NCBI GenBank assembly: GCA_027922465.2
Contig: BQMF02000832.1
Span: 20,382-84,381, forward strand
Direction of reading: 5' to 3'
DNA: 64,000 nucleotides
From: Turritopsis dohrnii
Lineage: Eukaryota; Cnidaria; Hydrozoa; Anthoathecata; Oceaniidae
The notes beneath the pieces were generated by a model. That model did no database searches, had not been told where the DNA came from, and was given only the letters and a program-made list of their open reading frames with translations. Below are positions 33,974 to 45,063 of the stretch, piece by piece. The stretch's first letter is position 1; each line of letters opens with the position of its first letter. Position numbers and translations under genes: made by a program.

Positions 33974-34441
33974 TTACAAAAAGTGTCCTGGAAATACTTT
34001 TAAAATAAAATTTCTAATTCGTTCATCATTCATTTGACAATCGTTAGTGAAATAACTAAGAATTTGTGTTAGATTTTTTCCTCTTGCAAAATGAAAACTA
34101 AAGAATACTGAATAACCACCACAAGTATTAGCAAAACTCGATTGTATTTGTACAGTATTATGTAGAATAGGTTTCTCACAGTAAAGTTCATCATAAACTT
34201 TGTAAAATTCAGGTGATTTACCAAAAGAATCGACAAAATTAACATAGTGTTCATTTACATAAATTAAAAACCAATGTTCTCCACTTTTTGAAGATTCTTG
34301 ATTGTTTACGATATATATTCCATTTACAAGTTGATTTCTTTTAACAAACTCTTTAAACTGATCCAAAGCAAAAACGTCTATAAGTAATTTTCGGATTTTC
34401 AAGTCACGTGTTAACATACATCGCAGTTCATTGGTGTTCAT
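33974..34441 (-). CDS. Polinton 1 adenain-like cysteine protease (PRO)
   Basis: 155 residues. By family knowledge it would process virion proteins during particle maturation. The catalytic order of adenovirus-type C5/Ulp1-like proteases is visible: H in GEHWFLIYV (about residue 57), D in NFVDSFGKSP (about 71), Q in TVQIQSSFANT and C in NTCGGY (about 110). The length is somewhat short but the core appears complete. The start ATG at 34441 overlaps the end of the capsid gene frame (34445), consistent with a compact block. No breaks seen. Confidence 0.8.
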   Translation of the reverse strand: MNTNELRCMLTRDLKIRKLLIDVFALDQFKEFVKRNQLVNGIYIVNNQESSKSGEHWFLIYVNEHYVNFVDSFGKSPEFYKVYDELYCEKPILHNTVQIQSSFANTCGGYSVFFSFHFARGKNLTQILSYFTNDCQMNDERIRNFILKVFPGHFL

Positions 34442-34444
34442 TTT

Positions 34445-35631
34445 TTAATAGTTCTTCAATACGTTTCTCGTTTTATCCACTGACAATGAATTATCAAAAT
34501 CTGCATACAATAACACAGTAATCGTATTCGGAAGTGGCACGGAAAATTCAATTTCAACTCGAAGTGCTCCTCTTTTCACAATTTCTTGATGTCCTCCATG
34601 ACATGTAGCTGGTGAAACATCAAATCCAAATAACGTATAACCGTAGGTTGAGCAGGTAGAGATTCTCCATTTATAAATACTCCCAGTTTGCTTACTGAAA
34701 AGTGTTTGAAATTGAAAGGATTGCGATTATATCGTCCTGTATAACTCACATTATCCACCATTCCGATAAAAACACGGTTTGGTAATTGTCCTTGAAATGC
34801 ATTATCCCAATTGAGTGAAGTAAGACCAGCGGCAACAGAGTGCATACGCACATCAGCACGATTCAAGGGATACACTATAGGTTCTTTTTCGAGATTTTGT
34901 TGAATTTCCATAAACTTGTGTGGTGTCAATTGAACTTTTCGTATACGTAACACAGATTCTGTAATTACGATTTTGTATTGTGGATTTTCTGCTCCAGACA
35001 TTAACGAAAAATCATTTTTGTTTCTATGTAAAGTAATTCTCAACGGTAAAGAGTTGATGATTAATCTCCCTTGATGAAAAATATCATGATGAATTCGTCC
35101 ACAAAGTTCCACCACTTTGCTTTCAGTAAAATAACTCATTCTTTCTCTAAAACCAACATTTTCCGCTGGATTGGTACTTTCTAAATGTCCTGCTACATCT
35201 TTACAATATAATCCCATTTCGAGTTGTGATTGTTTCGCATCTGGTCCAAAATTAAGTAGAGTTTCTAACATTGCACGATAAGAGTAGGTATTGCTAGAAC
35301 TTGAAATCATACATCCACCAAGCTTTACATCCACTTGACTAAACAAACTAGCAATCAGATAATTAATTGGAGCAACGTTTTCATCTGCAGCAATATTAGT
35401 TCCATCTGCTTTGATGATTTTAATTTTCATTTTGAGATAGGTATTTGCAGCATCAATGAATTTATCCGTGGCATTTTCTATAGAAAACTCTATCGGTCCG
35501 CTATCGTCTAATTGAGAGATTGGAAAAATGTCTTCATAAAATCCATGTTGAATATCACTTTGTATAAACGAGGGAGTGAACAAATCCGTATCCGAGAGTG
35601 TACATTCCAAATGACTTTCGTTTTTTTCCAT
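34445..35631 (-). pseudogene. Polinton 1 major capsid protein, internal deletion and frameshift
   Basis: This is the double-jelly-roll major capsid protein of Polintons. The start is set at ATG 35631, four bases after the stop of the gene before it. Hallmarks are DSGPIEFSIENATDKFID and LIASLFSQVDVKLGG in the first jelly roll. The intact frame continues to about 34655 (NGESLPAQP) and then runs out of frame to a stop at 34576. In another frame the sequence resumes from about 34654 with a glycine/aromatic strand and the final jelly-roll strands (VEIEFSVPL, VLLYADFDN) down to a stop at 34445. Several tens of residues normally found at the junction seem to be missing. The gene therefore cannot make a normal shell protein as it stands, unless the assembly is wrong here. 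Confidence 0.75.
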
Positions 35632-35635
35632 TTTT

Positions 35636-36019
35636 TTAATCGAAAATATCCACCTTTTGTCTTTTATTACGTCTTGCCACTTTAGAAGTCGTCGTAGGAC
35701 TGACTCTTTTTCGTTTTGTACCACCTTTTAAAGCACTCACTTGCTCTTTAATAACACTCTTCGCGTTTTGCATAGATCGATTCTTAAGAGATTCTTTCAA
35801 GTTTGTACCTTGTGAAACATCTTCTAAAACATCCATTCCAGTTTTAAGTACATGCTTTCCTGCACTCGCAAGTCCGCGTTTCAGAACAGGAGCGAAACTT
35901 CGAGCTAATCCTTTGAATAATCCGCCAAGACCATAACCTTTTTGTAATGTTGGTCCTTTGAACACATTTGTACCATTTCCATACTGCCACATTGGTTGAA
36001 TGCGATTATTAATCATCAT
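35636..36019 (-). CDS. Polinton 1 basic pVI/core-like virion protein
   Basis: 127 residues from ATG 36019, overlapping the end of the penton-like gene by 11 bases. The N-terminal part has a glycine-rich amphipathic segment (GYGLGGLFKGLARSF). The C-terminus is very basic with KRKR and RRNKRQK nuclear-localisation-like clusters. Position between penton and major capsid, the amphipathic helix and the basic tail recall adenovirus minor core/cement proteins such as pVI or pX. That comparison is structural inference only. Confidence 0.55.
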   Translation of the reverse strand: MMINNRIQPMWQYGNGTNVFKGPTLQKGYGLGGLFKGLARSFAPVLKRGLASAGKHVLKTGMDVLEDVSQGTNLKESLKNRSMQNAKSVIKEQVSALKGGTKRKRVSPTTTSKVARRNKRQKVDIFD

Positions 36020-36770
36020 AAAATTTTGCAGATTTTCTTTTGAAGACAAGCGTCACGGACACACGTCCAGATGTAAATGAGATAAAATCTCCTGCGTCAT
36101 CTCTTATATTGACTTCTACTGTTTGAATAGATCCTCTACTCAAAGGTAGAAAATGAGGGCGATCATACATGATGCAATGATAATGTTCTTTGTTTTGATT
36201 AATAGGAACAGACCGCAAGAGAGGAGCTTTCACATCACCAACGAATTGATTTTGTATCAGATCTGAGTAAACCAGCAAGGTATGTAATCCATTATGAGGT
36301 GAACTTTGATATGGAGATGTTAATTCATCTGATATTACTGTGTTTGGTTCAAATCCCAAAAAGCGAGCAACATCTGAGTTTAATAGTCTTACGTGATATT
36401 TTTCGGGCAAATAAGTTCTGACAGTTGTTTTTTGAGTGATTTCATCATAATTAAAAACAGCACATTCAAAGTCAAGTTCGGTTTGTATGCGATGTAAAGC
36501 AGTCGTTAGATGTTTGGTTTCTTTGTAATATCCTATAGGAATGTCAACTTCATAATCCATACCATACACATGGAATATAATTCGATTTTTATTTTTTCGT
36601 ATATTCTCAAATGTACCAGGGAATTGTATTTCTGATAGTCCAACTTCCCATTGCGTTGGGTTAATGTCAAGCATAGTGGAGAGATTAACACGAAAGTGTG
36701 AGCAGGTGTTGCTTGGATAGAGTTTCATGGAACTGTTACTTGGAAGAACCACATAAAATTGATGATTCAT
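36009..36770 (-). CDS. Polinton 1 penton-like minor capsid protein
   Basis: 253 residues. It begins with a FYVVLPSNSSM strand, and its C-terminal strand region (SIQTVEVNIRDDAGDFISF followed by GRVSVTLVFKR) is characteristic of the Polinton minor capsid (penton) protein, which forms capsid vertices. The length fits the family. ATG 36770 overlaps the stop of the integrase gene by four bases (ATGA), indicating a compact unit. It appears intact, in contrast to the major capsid gene. Confidence 0.8.
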   Translation of the reverse strand: MNHQFYVVLPSNSSMKLYPSNTCSHFRVNLSTMLDINPTQWEVGLSEIQFPGTFENIRKNKNRIIFHVYGMDYEVDIPIGYYKETKHLTTALHRIQTELDFECAVFNYDEITQKTTVRTYLPEKYHVRLLNSDVARFLGFEPNTVISDELTSPYQSSPHNGLHTLLVYSDLIQNQFVGDVKAPLLRSVPINQNKEHYHCIMYDRPHFLPLSRGSIQTVEVNIRDDAGDFISFTSGRVSVTLVFKRKSAKFYDD

Positions 36771-37876
36771 AATTTCTTCAAATCCTCAGCAGTCACAAAA
36801 CTATTGAATTTATCTGAATATCCTTTCCACTTGACGTAATATAGCAATTTACCGTCAGCTGTTCTTTTTTTACGAATAATTTTCTCGATGCGATACGTTG
36901 AAGGTTCAACAACCTTTTGAAGTTCTTGATAATAAAATGTACCTTTTATAGCTTCATCTGCTTGATCTTTCAATTTGTAAGTGATGGGATTGCCATTGAT
37001 CTTGTGAGATATAAGAAAAATCTCTTCTGTCCATAATTCTTCATAACGTTTTTGAAATGGTGCTTTTTCTACACTGATGCGAACTGTATCGTTAACACTT
37101 AATTCCTTTTGATTTTTAGTAATTGGCAGAAGACGACCTTCATACAAGTTAATCCATACTTGCGAAGCATTGTCTTTAGTGACATCCATTGGTCTCATTT
37201 TTATCGAACGGTGATACGAACTGTTATATCGTTTTACAAGATCAGGTAAGACATCGATGTATTTTTTTGTGTTTTTGTTTGTGAAATACTTAAACATGAT
37301 CCCCTTCATTGTTCGATTAAGACGTTCTACAACACTCGCTTTTCTTTCACTATTGGTTGTAAACAGCTTTATTTCCTTTTGTTTTAACATTCCTTTAACC
37401 AGTGAATTAAGGAATTCTGTGCCTTTATCAGTATGAATCATTTGTGGTTGACGTTTATCACTCAGAAATATTTTTTGAATAGCTTCCTTTAGTTCTTTTC
37501 CTGTTTTTGTCTTCAGTGGTTCTATCCATGCGTATTTACTTAAGACATCAATACATACTAACAGATACTTGTATCCAGCATTGTATTTCGAAAGTTTAGA
37601 TAAATCAACCAAATCAAGTTGCCATTGTTCGTCAATATCATAAACAACCACAGGTCGTGTCAGGAAATTTAATTGCACAGGTTTATGTAACGTATAGGAT
37701 AACTGTTCTTGTAACCAATTCTCAACTTCATTTCGTGTCAGAGACTTTTTCTTGCCTTCTTGAATTAATTTTTCTTTGCTTGCATATGCAGAGGGTGAGT
37801 CAAGAGAATAATACAACTTTTGTAGTACATGATCAATGTATTCTTTTCTGTCTGACTGAGTTTTTTGGCTTGCCAT
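36767..37876 (-). CDS. Polinton 1 rve integrase with C-terminal chromodomain
   Basis: 369 residues from ATG 37876. It catalyses insertion of the element DNA. The retroviral-type catalytic core shows D in WQLDLVDL (about 88), D in MIHTDKGTEF (about 152) and E in SVVERLNRT (about 186), with 33 residues between the last two. The C-terminal 45 residues (YRIEKIIRKKR, LLYYVKWKGYSD) are a chromodomain with the aromatic YYVKWKGY core, which could direct integration to methylated histones. An N-terminal HHCC finger is not evident. The gene looks intact. Confidence 0.9.
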   Translation of the reverse strand: MASQKTQSDRKEYIDHVLQKLYYSLDSPSAYASKEKLIQEGKKKSLTRNEVENWLQEQLSYTLHKPVQLNFLTRPVVVYDIDEQWQLDLVDLSKLSKYNAGYKYLLVCIDVLSKYAWIEPLKTKTGKELKEAIQKIFLSDKRQPQMIHTDKGTEFLNSLVKGMLKQKEIKLFTTNSERKASVVERLNRTMKGIMFKYFTNKNTKKYIDVLPDLVKRYNSSYHRSIKMRPMDVTKDNASQVWINLYEGRLLPITKNQKELSVNDTVRISVEKAPFQKRYEELWTEEIFLISHKINGNPITYKLKDQADEAIKGTFYYQELQKVVEPSTYRIEKIIRKKRTADGKLLYYVKWKGYSDKFNSFVTAEDLKKL

Positions 37877-37976
37877 CAATTTGACTATCTTTGATAACTA
37901 TTTCAGAACCACAACATGCAATGATACATCGACAACGTTTTAATAAGTTTCGCACACGAAGTTTTAAGGACGGCAT
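37833..37976 (-). CDS. Polinton 1 small Cys-rich basic peptide
   Basis: 47 residues from ATG 37976, overlapping the integrase start in another frame. It is basic at the N-terminus and has a CRCIIACCGS cysteine cluster that could be palmitoylated or bind metal. It fills the gap ahead of integrase on the same strand. The evidence is only composition and position. Confidence 0.35.
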   Translation of the reverse strand: MPSLKLRVRNLLKRCRCIIACCGSEIVIKDSQIDGKPKNSVRQKRIH

Positions 37977-38145
37977 TCTTCTAACACAGTCAGACGATAA
38001 ATGAATTCATATTTTACAATCAATTCTATTTATTTTGTTTTTGCTTGACTGAGGTTTTACGATGGTATCTTTTTACATTGAAAGCTTACATAGAATTTGC
38101 GTTTTTGAACGTACTTCAAACAAACAAAAACAACCATGATACAAT

Positions 38146-38805
38146 TTATCTATAAGTAGAAGAGTCCCATTTCATTGCTTTTTGTCTCTTTTTTGGAGTT
38201 TCCGTCATTTGATCCATTGATTCTTTGTTTTTAATCCATGTTTTGGGTACTGACAAGTCACTTAGCACTTGTTGAAATATTGTTTTATGATTCGCTGGAA
38301 GATTTACAAACTTTCTATTTGATAGTGCATAACGTAACAAATCAGCAACGTCCGTACCATGAACAACGTTATCATAAAATACAATTTCACCATTGTCATT
38401 CCAACGAACAACATCTGGATGTGATTTTAAATAACTTAACAATCGTTTGCCATCATTTTTTATGGTTTTCGGAAGTGATTCTATAATGACATCTTGTTCT
38501 ACTTTCTTTGGTTTTAATAAATCTCGTTCTTTTGTCTCATGAGCTGCTTGTTCTGTTTTCTTCATAACAACTTCGATAGGTTTAGGTTTGACGAGTTCTT
38601 CATAACGACTTTTGAAATTGTTTAATTCTTCAGTAAACAAACGTATTTTTTCATCAATAGGAATGTCACGTTGCCAAACATTTTTCATTTCCATTTCAGA
38701 TTTCTGCATGTTAGTTTGAGTTGGTTGATGCATAATAACTTTTCCACTTTTAAGTCGTTCATATTCTTCTTGTGAAATAACAACATATTTTTTCCCCACA
38801 TCCAT
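38146..38805 (-). CDS. Polinton 1 hypothetical protein with coiled-coil N-terminus
   Basis: 219 residues. The N-terminus includes VISQEEYERLKSGK, followed by a charged coiled-coil-like region to about residue 110. A compact C-terminal domain (LLSYLKSHPDVVRWNDNGEI through LLRYALSNRK) follows. This domain layout recurs in Polintons without a known function; a virion or DNA-binding role is possible. It is separated by two bases from the upstream gene on the same strand. Intact. Confidence 0.6.
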   Translation of the reverse strand: MDVGKKYVVISQEEYERLKSGKVIMHQPTQTNMQKSEMEMKNVWQRDIPIDEKIRLFTEELNNFKSRYEELVKPKPIEVVMKKTEQAAHETKERDLLKPKKVEQDVIIESLPKTIKNDGKRLLSYLKSHPDVVRWNDNGEIVFYDNVVHGTDVADLLRYALSNRKFVNLPANHKTIFQQVLSDLSVPKTWIKNKESMDQMTETPKKRQKAMKWDSSTYR

Positions 38806-38807
38806 TT

Positions 38808-39158
38808 TTACAGAGTTGCTAATGCGTTAATGACAGTACCGAGAATGTTTGTTAAGAAGCCGTTACCGTGTTGAACTAACAATTTCTTTCTTTGAGCTGT
38901 TTTATTCTTTCGTTTAACCAATTCTCTGAGTACTTTCTTCTTTGTTTGTAATTTCTTCCTGTGATGATCTGTAATAGGTACGTTTCCTTTTAAAACGTTG
39001 TGAACACAATCACAAATGGTGTTTATCAATTCAGGTCGAGCTGTTCTAAGAAACTGTTTTTGTTCAGCACCACTACAATGTTTAAGTGCTTTTAACAGTT
39101 CCAAATTTTTTGTAATGCGTTTGGTCATATCGATCCGTACACGTTGATGTTCTAGCAT
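38808..39158 (-). CDS. Polinton 1 small basic helical protein
   Basis: 116 residues, rich in lysine and arginine in the second half (HHRKKLQTKKK, KRKNKTAQRKKLL). It has a helical N-terminus containing SGAEQKQFLRTARPELINTI and a hydrophobic C-terminus (ILGTVINALATL). It could bind DNA or be a core component. Tight spacing to both neighbours indicates cotranscription. Confidence 0.6.
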   Translation of the reverse strand: MLEHQRVRIDMTKRITKNLELLKALKHCSGAEQKQFLRTARPELINTICDCVHNVLKGNVPITDHHRKKLQTKKKVLRELVKRKNKTAQRKKLLVQHGNGFLTNILGTVINALATL

Positions 39159-39180
39159 GAAATGAAGTTTTGAATGTTAG

Positions 39181-39837
39181 TTATATCATTTTATTAGGAA
39201 TGTATACAAATTGTGGATTTTGATGAGGGAATATGTTTGTTCTCACTCGATATTTATCATCCATTGTCGGTGTTAGATCAAGAAGTAAATAAGAAAATGG
39301 TTTTTGTGTTGCATCTTTGTAAGCCCATATAAGAAATTTTGAATTTGTAGGCATGAATTGCTTAGCAAGATGGAGAATTTGTGATTTATCTCGAGCATTT
39401 TTGAAAATTATCATGTAATCTGAATTTAAACTGATACAACGCTGTTGTTTATGAAATAGGTTCTGTGTAAGAAAAATAACTGACATATTATCATGTCGTC
39501 CACGAGTGAATAATTGTGAAACGCGTTTATCTTCGTTGGCTTCATCCATCATGTCATCTAATATGATCAAGTTTCTTTGATTACGATCAAACATCTCATG
39601 AAGTTGTGAAGGAATTCCCTCAACATATTCTATATTCGTATTGATTTCAATAAGTGTTTGATATAATTCAGGCTGATGTTTTGCATAACACCATACGATT
39701 CTTTGTGGAGGTGGATGAATTAATTGTTCTGCATAACGTAATAGGTTTTTTGTAAATTCTGTTTTTCCAACTTGACGACCACCAGCAACTAACATACTAA
39801 ATGGATGCTTTAATGTTACTTCCATGATGATTAACAT
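39181..39837 (-). CDS. Polinton 1 packaging ATPase (FtsK/HerA, A32-like)
   Basis: 218 residues. Walker A is AGGRQVGKTEF (about residues 18-28) and Walker B is LIILDDMMDE (about 90-99), followed by a sensor-like VIFLTQNLF. This is the A32-like genome-packaging ATPase of Polintons and related viruses, which pumps DNA into capsids. ATG 39837 or 39825 could be the start. It is the first gene of the leftward block and faces the polymerase gene across a 196-base divergent promoter. Confidence 0.85.
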   Translation of the reverse strand: MLIIMEVTLKHPFSMLVAGGRQVGKTEFTKNLLRYAEQLIHPPPQRIVWCYAKHQPELYQTLIEINTNIEYVEGIPSQLHEMFDRNQRNLIILDDMMDEANEDKRVSQLFTRGRHDNMSVIFLTQNLFHKQQRCISLNSDYMIIFKNARDKSQILHLAKQFMPTNSKFLIWAYKDATQKPFSYLLLDLTPTMDDKYRVRTNIFPHQNPQFVYIPNKMI

Positions 39838-40033
39838 TCAACTGACACGCATGACTGATTTACGCTGATAAAATAGATTTAAATGCGATACTTTACATGT
39901 TATCATTATAAATTCAGTACTTTTTACATGAAATCACTATAAATGTGTATAAAACAAGTGAAAACGTTTGTACTACCTTTCATTTCTTGAAAAATTTCAA
40001 GTGAGGAACATCTCGTTTTAGATTTAAATAAAG
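39838..40033. promoter_or_regulatory. Divergent promoter of ATPase block and polymerase gene
   Basis: TATAAAA at 39948-39954 lies 80 bases before the polymerase ATG (40034). A CATTATAAATTC motif at about 39904-39915, and the inverse TATA-like sequences, could serve the leftward ATPase gene. Inferred from position and motif. Confidence 0.5.
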
Positions 40034-43000
40034 ATGGCTATTGTTCAATGCTGTGTTTGTGGATTAGAATTTATCAGTGAAGAAATGTGTAATGAACACA
40101 TTTTAATTGAACATAATACAATAACCGAGGTAATTTTCTTTAATTTTACAATACCTTTTTAACTTTTTCGAAAAGCTTTTCCACTTTTTAAAAACCTTTT
40201 CAACTTTTTCGAAGAGCTTTTCCACTTTTTCAAAAACCTTTACAACTTTTTCGAAAAGCTTTTTCACTTTTTAAAAACTTTTTCAACTTTTTCGAAGAGC
40301 TTTTCCACTTTTTCAAAAACCTTTACAACTTTTTTGAAAAGCTTTTCCACTTTTTAAAAACCTTTTCAACTTTTTCGAAGAGCTTTTCCACTTTTTCAAA
40401 AACCTTTACAACTTTTTTGAAAAGCTTTTCCACTTTTTAAAAACCTTTACAACTTTTTAAATAAGCTTTTTCACTTTTATAATTATTTAGGACATTGACT
40501 TGGACGACATTTTGACAGATCTCTTCAAATACATGCCGACAAATAATGCTGATATCGATAATTCTTTTGATATTGATGAATTTCTAATGGATTGTATTTG
40601 TCCAGTTGATTTTGAAACATCTTCACCTGATTGTTATATTGTTGAAGAGAAAAAAGGAGCAGATGAATTAGAGGAGCCGTTTCAAGAAACAGACAAAGAG
40701 ATGATGTCGGAGTTAGAATTGGAGAGGTTGTTTCAAGAGACTGATGGAGAGATGGTGTTGGAGTCTGAGCCGTTGAATTGTGATATAAACCCAATTAATG
40801 ATCATCACAAATGTGAAAAATGTAATCGCACGTTCCTGTTAATGGAAAATTTTGAACGACATGTAGAGATTTGTGAATCTCGATTGAAACGTTTTCAATG
40901 TCATCAATGTAAAAAACTGTTCGAGCGTGAAAATACTAAACAACTACACGAACGAAGATGTATGGACATACCATCAACTACTGGTAAAAGGAAAATGAAA
41001 CAAATGTCATTGGATGAATATAATCCCAAGCGTGTGCGTGTTGAAACAGTCAATCAACAAGGTGGATCCACTGAGCATCCAGAATTGTGGAAAGCACCTC
41101 AACTTGTACAATCGACTTTGAAGCGTACAGCCATGACGTATCGAAAAGAGTTGGATACGAGTAACCAGCTAGATTTACTCAATCGTCTTTTAAATGTCAT
41201 GAAAACCTTCAATTCAGTCATTAATGGAGAAATTCAACGTACTAAAGGCATCAAATACTATTACACGTTGAAGTTGGTATTTTGTCAAGCGAAAGACAAA
41301 ACTGATCTTACAGATCCACCAGTCACGTTTCGATCGGAAGTGTTTACAGCCTTAAACGATGATGAGCTGGATTCATATATCAATACAGCCTATACGCAGT
41401 TGATGCAACAAATTGATGAATTTCAAAGGAATGGTAGTGGTTGGGTTGTACACCATTTTATGCATGTTGATTTAGGTAAATTTAAATTTTACTTTTCTTA
41501 CTTATACGTTGTTTGATAGATGATGTCATCTAACTTTTTGTTCTTTCTAAAGGAATAGTACATTATGATCCGTTGAGAGCATCTTCATGGATACCCCTTC
41601 CGAAACATATTAAGGTGAAGAAAGCTGTTTTAAATATCGAAAACAAGGATGAAAAATGTTTCTTATGGTGTATTCTCGCAAAGTTACATCCGATAAATCG
41701 AGAAAATCATCCTAACCGAGTATCTAAGTACACACCTTATGAAAATGAATTGGACATGCATGGTATTGAATATCCTGTATCAATCAAGGACATTGATAAA
41801 GTGGAGCGAAATAATAATTTGAGTGTGAATGTTTATGGTTTCGAGGAGAAAGTCGTGTTTCCGCTTCGCATTAGTAAAAATATCATTTCTGATCGTCATG
41901 TGGATTTGTTGTATTATGCAGATGGTGAAAAGGGACATTATGCACTGGTCCGAAATTTAAGCGCACTAGTCGGTTCTCAAATCACTAAGCACAAAGTTAA
42001 AAAGTTTATTTGTTCTTATTGTACACATGCTTGTACAACACAAGACATACTTGATCGACATATCGAACGATGTCAGTTACATGGAGCGCAAAAAGTGTCA
42101 GTACCAGTGCAGGGTAGTGGTAAAGATATCATCAAGTTTACAAAGATCGAGTATCAGTTGAGATTACCCTTTGTCATGTATGCTGATTTCGAAAGTTTGT
42201 TGCTAAAGTGCGAACAAGAACAACAAAACGATGATATGCCATGGACAGAGAAATACCAGAAACATGAAGCTTGTGGTTATGCATTACATACTGTGTGCAC
42301 AGATAAACGATTTTATGAATCTCCAAAGTTGTATTGTGGAAAAAATGCTGCTGAGCACTTTCTGGATACGGTGCAACTTCAAGCAACAGAGATTCGACAA
42401 GTCCTTCAAAAAAAGATACCGATGGAACGATTGACTCCTGAGCAGTGGAGAGCACACAATAGATGTACCACATGTTATTTGTGTGAAAAAGAAATTAAAC
42501 CTGATGAAAAGAAGGCTCGCGATCATTGTCATCTCACTGGAAAATTCAGAGGGACTGCTCACATGAGATGTAATCTACAATACCGTATCGATCCTAAGCG
42601 TGTGAAAATACCTTGCGTGATTCACAATCTGAAAAATTATGATGCTCATCTCATCCTTAGTGCAGTGAAACCTCGTCATGGTGATGTATCTTGTATCCCG
42701 AATACTGATGAAAAATATACGTCGTTTAGTGTTGGTGGAGTCACGTTTATCGACAGTTGTCAATTCATGCAGACATCGTTATCGAAATTAGTTGACAATT
42801 TGGAAGATTATCCTGAAACACGAAAATTTCTCGAGAATGACGTTCGAGATGCGCTATCATCGCAAGATAGTAACATGAATGATTCGTTAGATGTCGAAAG
42901 CAACGTTCAGTTAGATGATTCACTAGATCAAGAAATTTTGGAAAATCTAATATCAATAGCTAGACAAGAATTTGATGAGCAGGACAGATCAAACAATATT

Positions 43001-44995
43001 GAAGATGATATGGATAACGAGAATGAAGATGAAGATGATGATGATGAAGATGATGATGATGATGATGATGACGATCAAAACGAACAAGAAGAACAACATG
43101 ATTATCGTAATGATCCTTACAAAGTACCGCAACTCGATGACGAAATGAAAGAAGCTGTTAACGAACAATTAGCACTTCTTACACGTAAAGGTGTTTATCC
43201 ATACGAATACATGGATTCGTGGGAAAAAATGGAAGAAACAGAATTACCCAGCAAAGAGCATTTTTATAGTAGTTTGACAGAGGAAGGAATCAGTAATGAG
43301 GACTATGAACATGCGAAAAACGTTTTCGAGAAGTTTGAATGCCGTGATATGCATGATTATCATAATGTATATCTCTTGACAGATGTTCTACTCCTGGCTG
43401 ACGTCTTTGAAGCGTTTAGAGACATGTGTATGACGTATTACAATTTGGATCCAGCGCATTGTTTTACATCACCTGGATTGGCTTGGCAAGCTGCGTTGAA
43501 AATGACTAACATTCAATTAGAATTGTTGACCGATATCGATATGCATTTGTTTATCGAAAGTGGTATTCGTGGAGGTGTGGCTGTCATCAGTCATCGTTAT
43601 GCACACGCGAATCTACCCAATCTTCCGAATTATGATCATAGTAAACCGAACGAGCATTTGATTTACTGGGATGCTAACAACTTGTATGGATGGGCCATGT
43701 GTCAGTACTTACCGACTGGAGCATTTACATGGATGACAGAGGAAGAAATTGAAAACCTTGACTGGAAGAATGTGGAAGAGGACAGCAATCAGGGATATAT
43801 TTTGGAAGTGGATTTGGAATATCCCGAAGAGTTACATGATGCTCATAGTGATTATCCATTAGCACCTGAGCGAATGACAGTCAAACCGGAAATGTTGTCA
43901 ACGAAGCAGCTACAGATTTTGGAAGAACAAGAACGTAAGTCAATCAATCAATTAAGGAAAATGAATGAACAAGATCCGTTCATTGGTCCGATTAAGCCAA
44001 CAATAAAAGAAACCGTACCAAAACTGATACCGAATCTCAACAACAAAGAAAAGTATATCATCCATTATCGTAATTTACAGTTGTATGTCGAATTGGGACT
44101 AAAGGTTACGAAAATCCATCGTGTTCTGATGTTTAATCAATCACCATGGTTGAAAAAGTATATTGACTTTAATACGGCTAAACGCACAGCTGCTAGAAAC
44201 GAATTCGGGAAGGACTTTTTCAAACTAATGAACAACTCGATGTTTGGGAAAACCATGGAGAATTTACGTAATCGTCGAGTTGTAGATTTGGTAAAACGTG
44301 ATCATCAGTTGAAGAAATTGGCTGCTCAACCTACCTTCAAATCATTTAAAGTTTTTCATGAAAATCTGGTGGCTGTGGAACGTGCGAAGGCGAATTTGAT
44401 TTTAAACCGACCGATTTATACTGGTTTGGCTGTTTTGGATTTGAGTAAAGTCCTCATGTATCAATTTCATTATCAATATGTTAAAGTGAAATATCCCAAT
44501 GATCAATCGAAACTGTTGTTTACCGATACGGATTCACTCGCTTATCGAATTCAAACTGATGACTTGTATGCTGATATGTTGAGAGATCAAGACCTGTTCG
44601 ATTTTAGCGGCTATTCACGAGATCATAAGTGTTACTCGACGAAAAACAAAAAGGTGATTGGAAAGATGAAAGATGAATTGAATGGATGTTTAATGCGAGA
44701 ATTTATTGGTTTACGTGCAAAAATGTATTCACTAGAATTCGATAAAAAAACTATGACGAAAGCAAAAGGTGTGAAGAAATACGTCATCAAGAAATATATA
44801 TCACATCAGGATTATTACGATTGTTTGTTTGGAAATGTGAAATACATGCATAAGATGAATGGTATTCGATCACAAAAACATTTAATTTTCACTATTTGTC
44901 AAAACAAAACAACTTTGTCGGCATATGATGATAAACGATATTTATTAAAGGATGGAATTAGTTCAATTCCGTATGGACATTATAAAACAGGATGA
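40034..44995 (+). CDS. Polinton 1 protein-primed DNA polymerase B, three exons
   Basis: Exons 40034-40129, 40491-41475 and 41553-44995 give about 1507 residues. Both introns have GT/AG borders and phases agree; exon 2 has no ATG at its start, which supports splicing. It would replicate the element. Exon 1 has a C2H2-like pair, and exon 2 has two more fingers (CEKCNRTF, CHQCKKLF, about 139-190). Exonuclease motifs are YADFESLL (about 571), HNLKNYDAH (about 717) and YLLTDVLLLADV (about 966). Polymerase motifs are DANNLYGWAM (about 1066), LMNNSMFGKTM (about 1252) and FTDTDSLAY (about 1349). An Asp/Glu-rich run sits near 846-868. The segment around KDEKCFLWCIL may be an OTU-like module, which is a guess. 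All key residues are present, so the gene may be functional. Confidence 0.85.
40140..40470 (+). repeat. Tandem repeat filling polymerase intron 1
   Basis: It alternates AACTTTTTCGAAGAGCTTTT-type and CCACTTTTTAAAAACCTTT-type motifs, each about 27 bases, for roughly 330 bases. The pyrimidine-rich coding-strand composition reaches the acceptor TTATTTAG at 40490. Confidence 0.8.
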
Positions 44996-45063
44996 AAGAC
45001 GAAATCAATTAGCTACTTTGTATAGTTTATTTTCTTACTAATTATCCATACATATAATAACAA

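Noticed and set aside
42174..42956. Several ORFs antisense or out of frame within the polymerase gene
   Set aside because: They are shadows of a clearly conserved polymerase coding frame.
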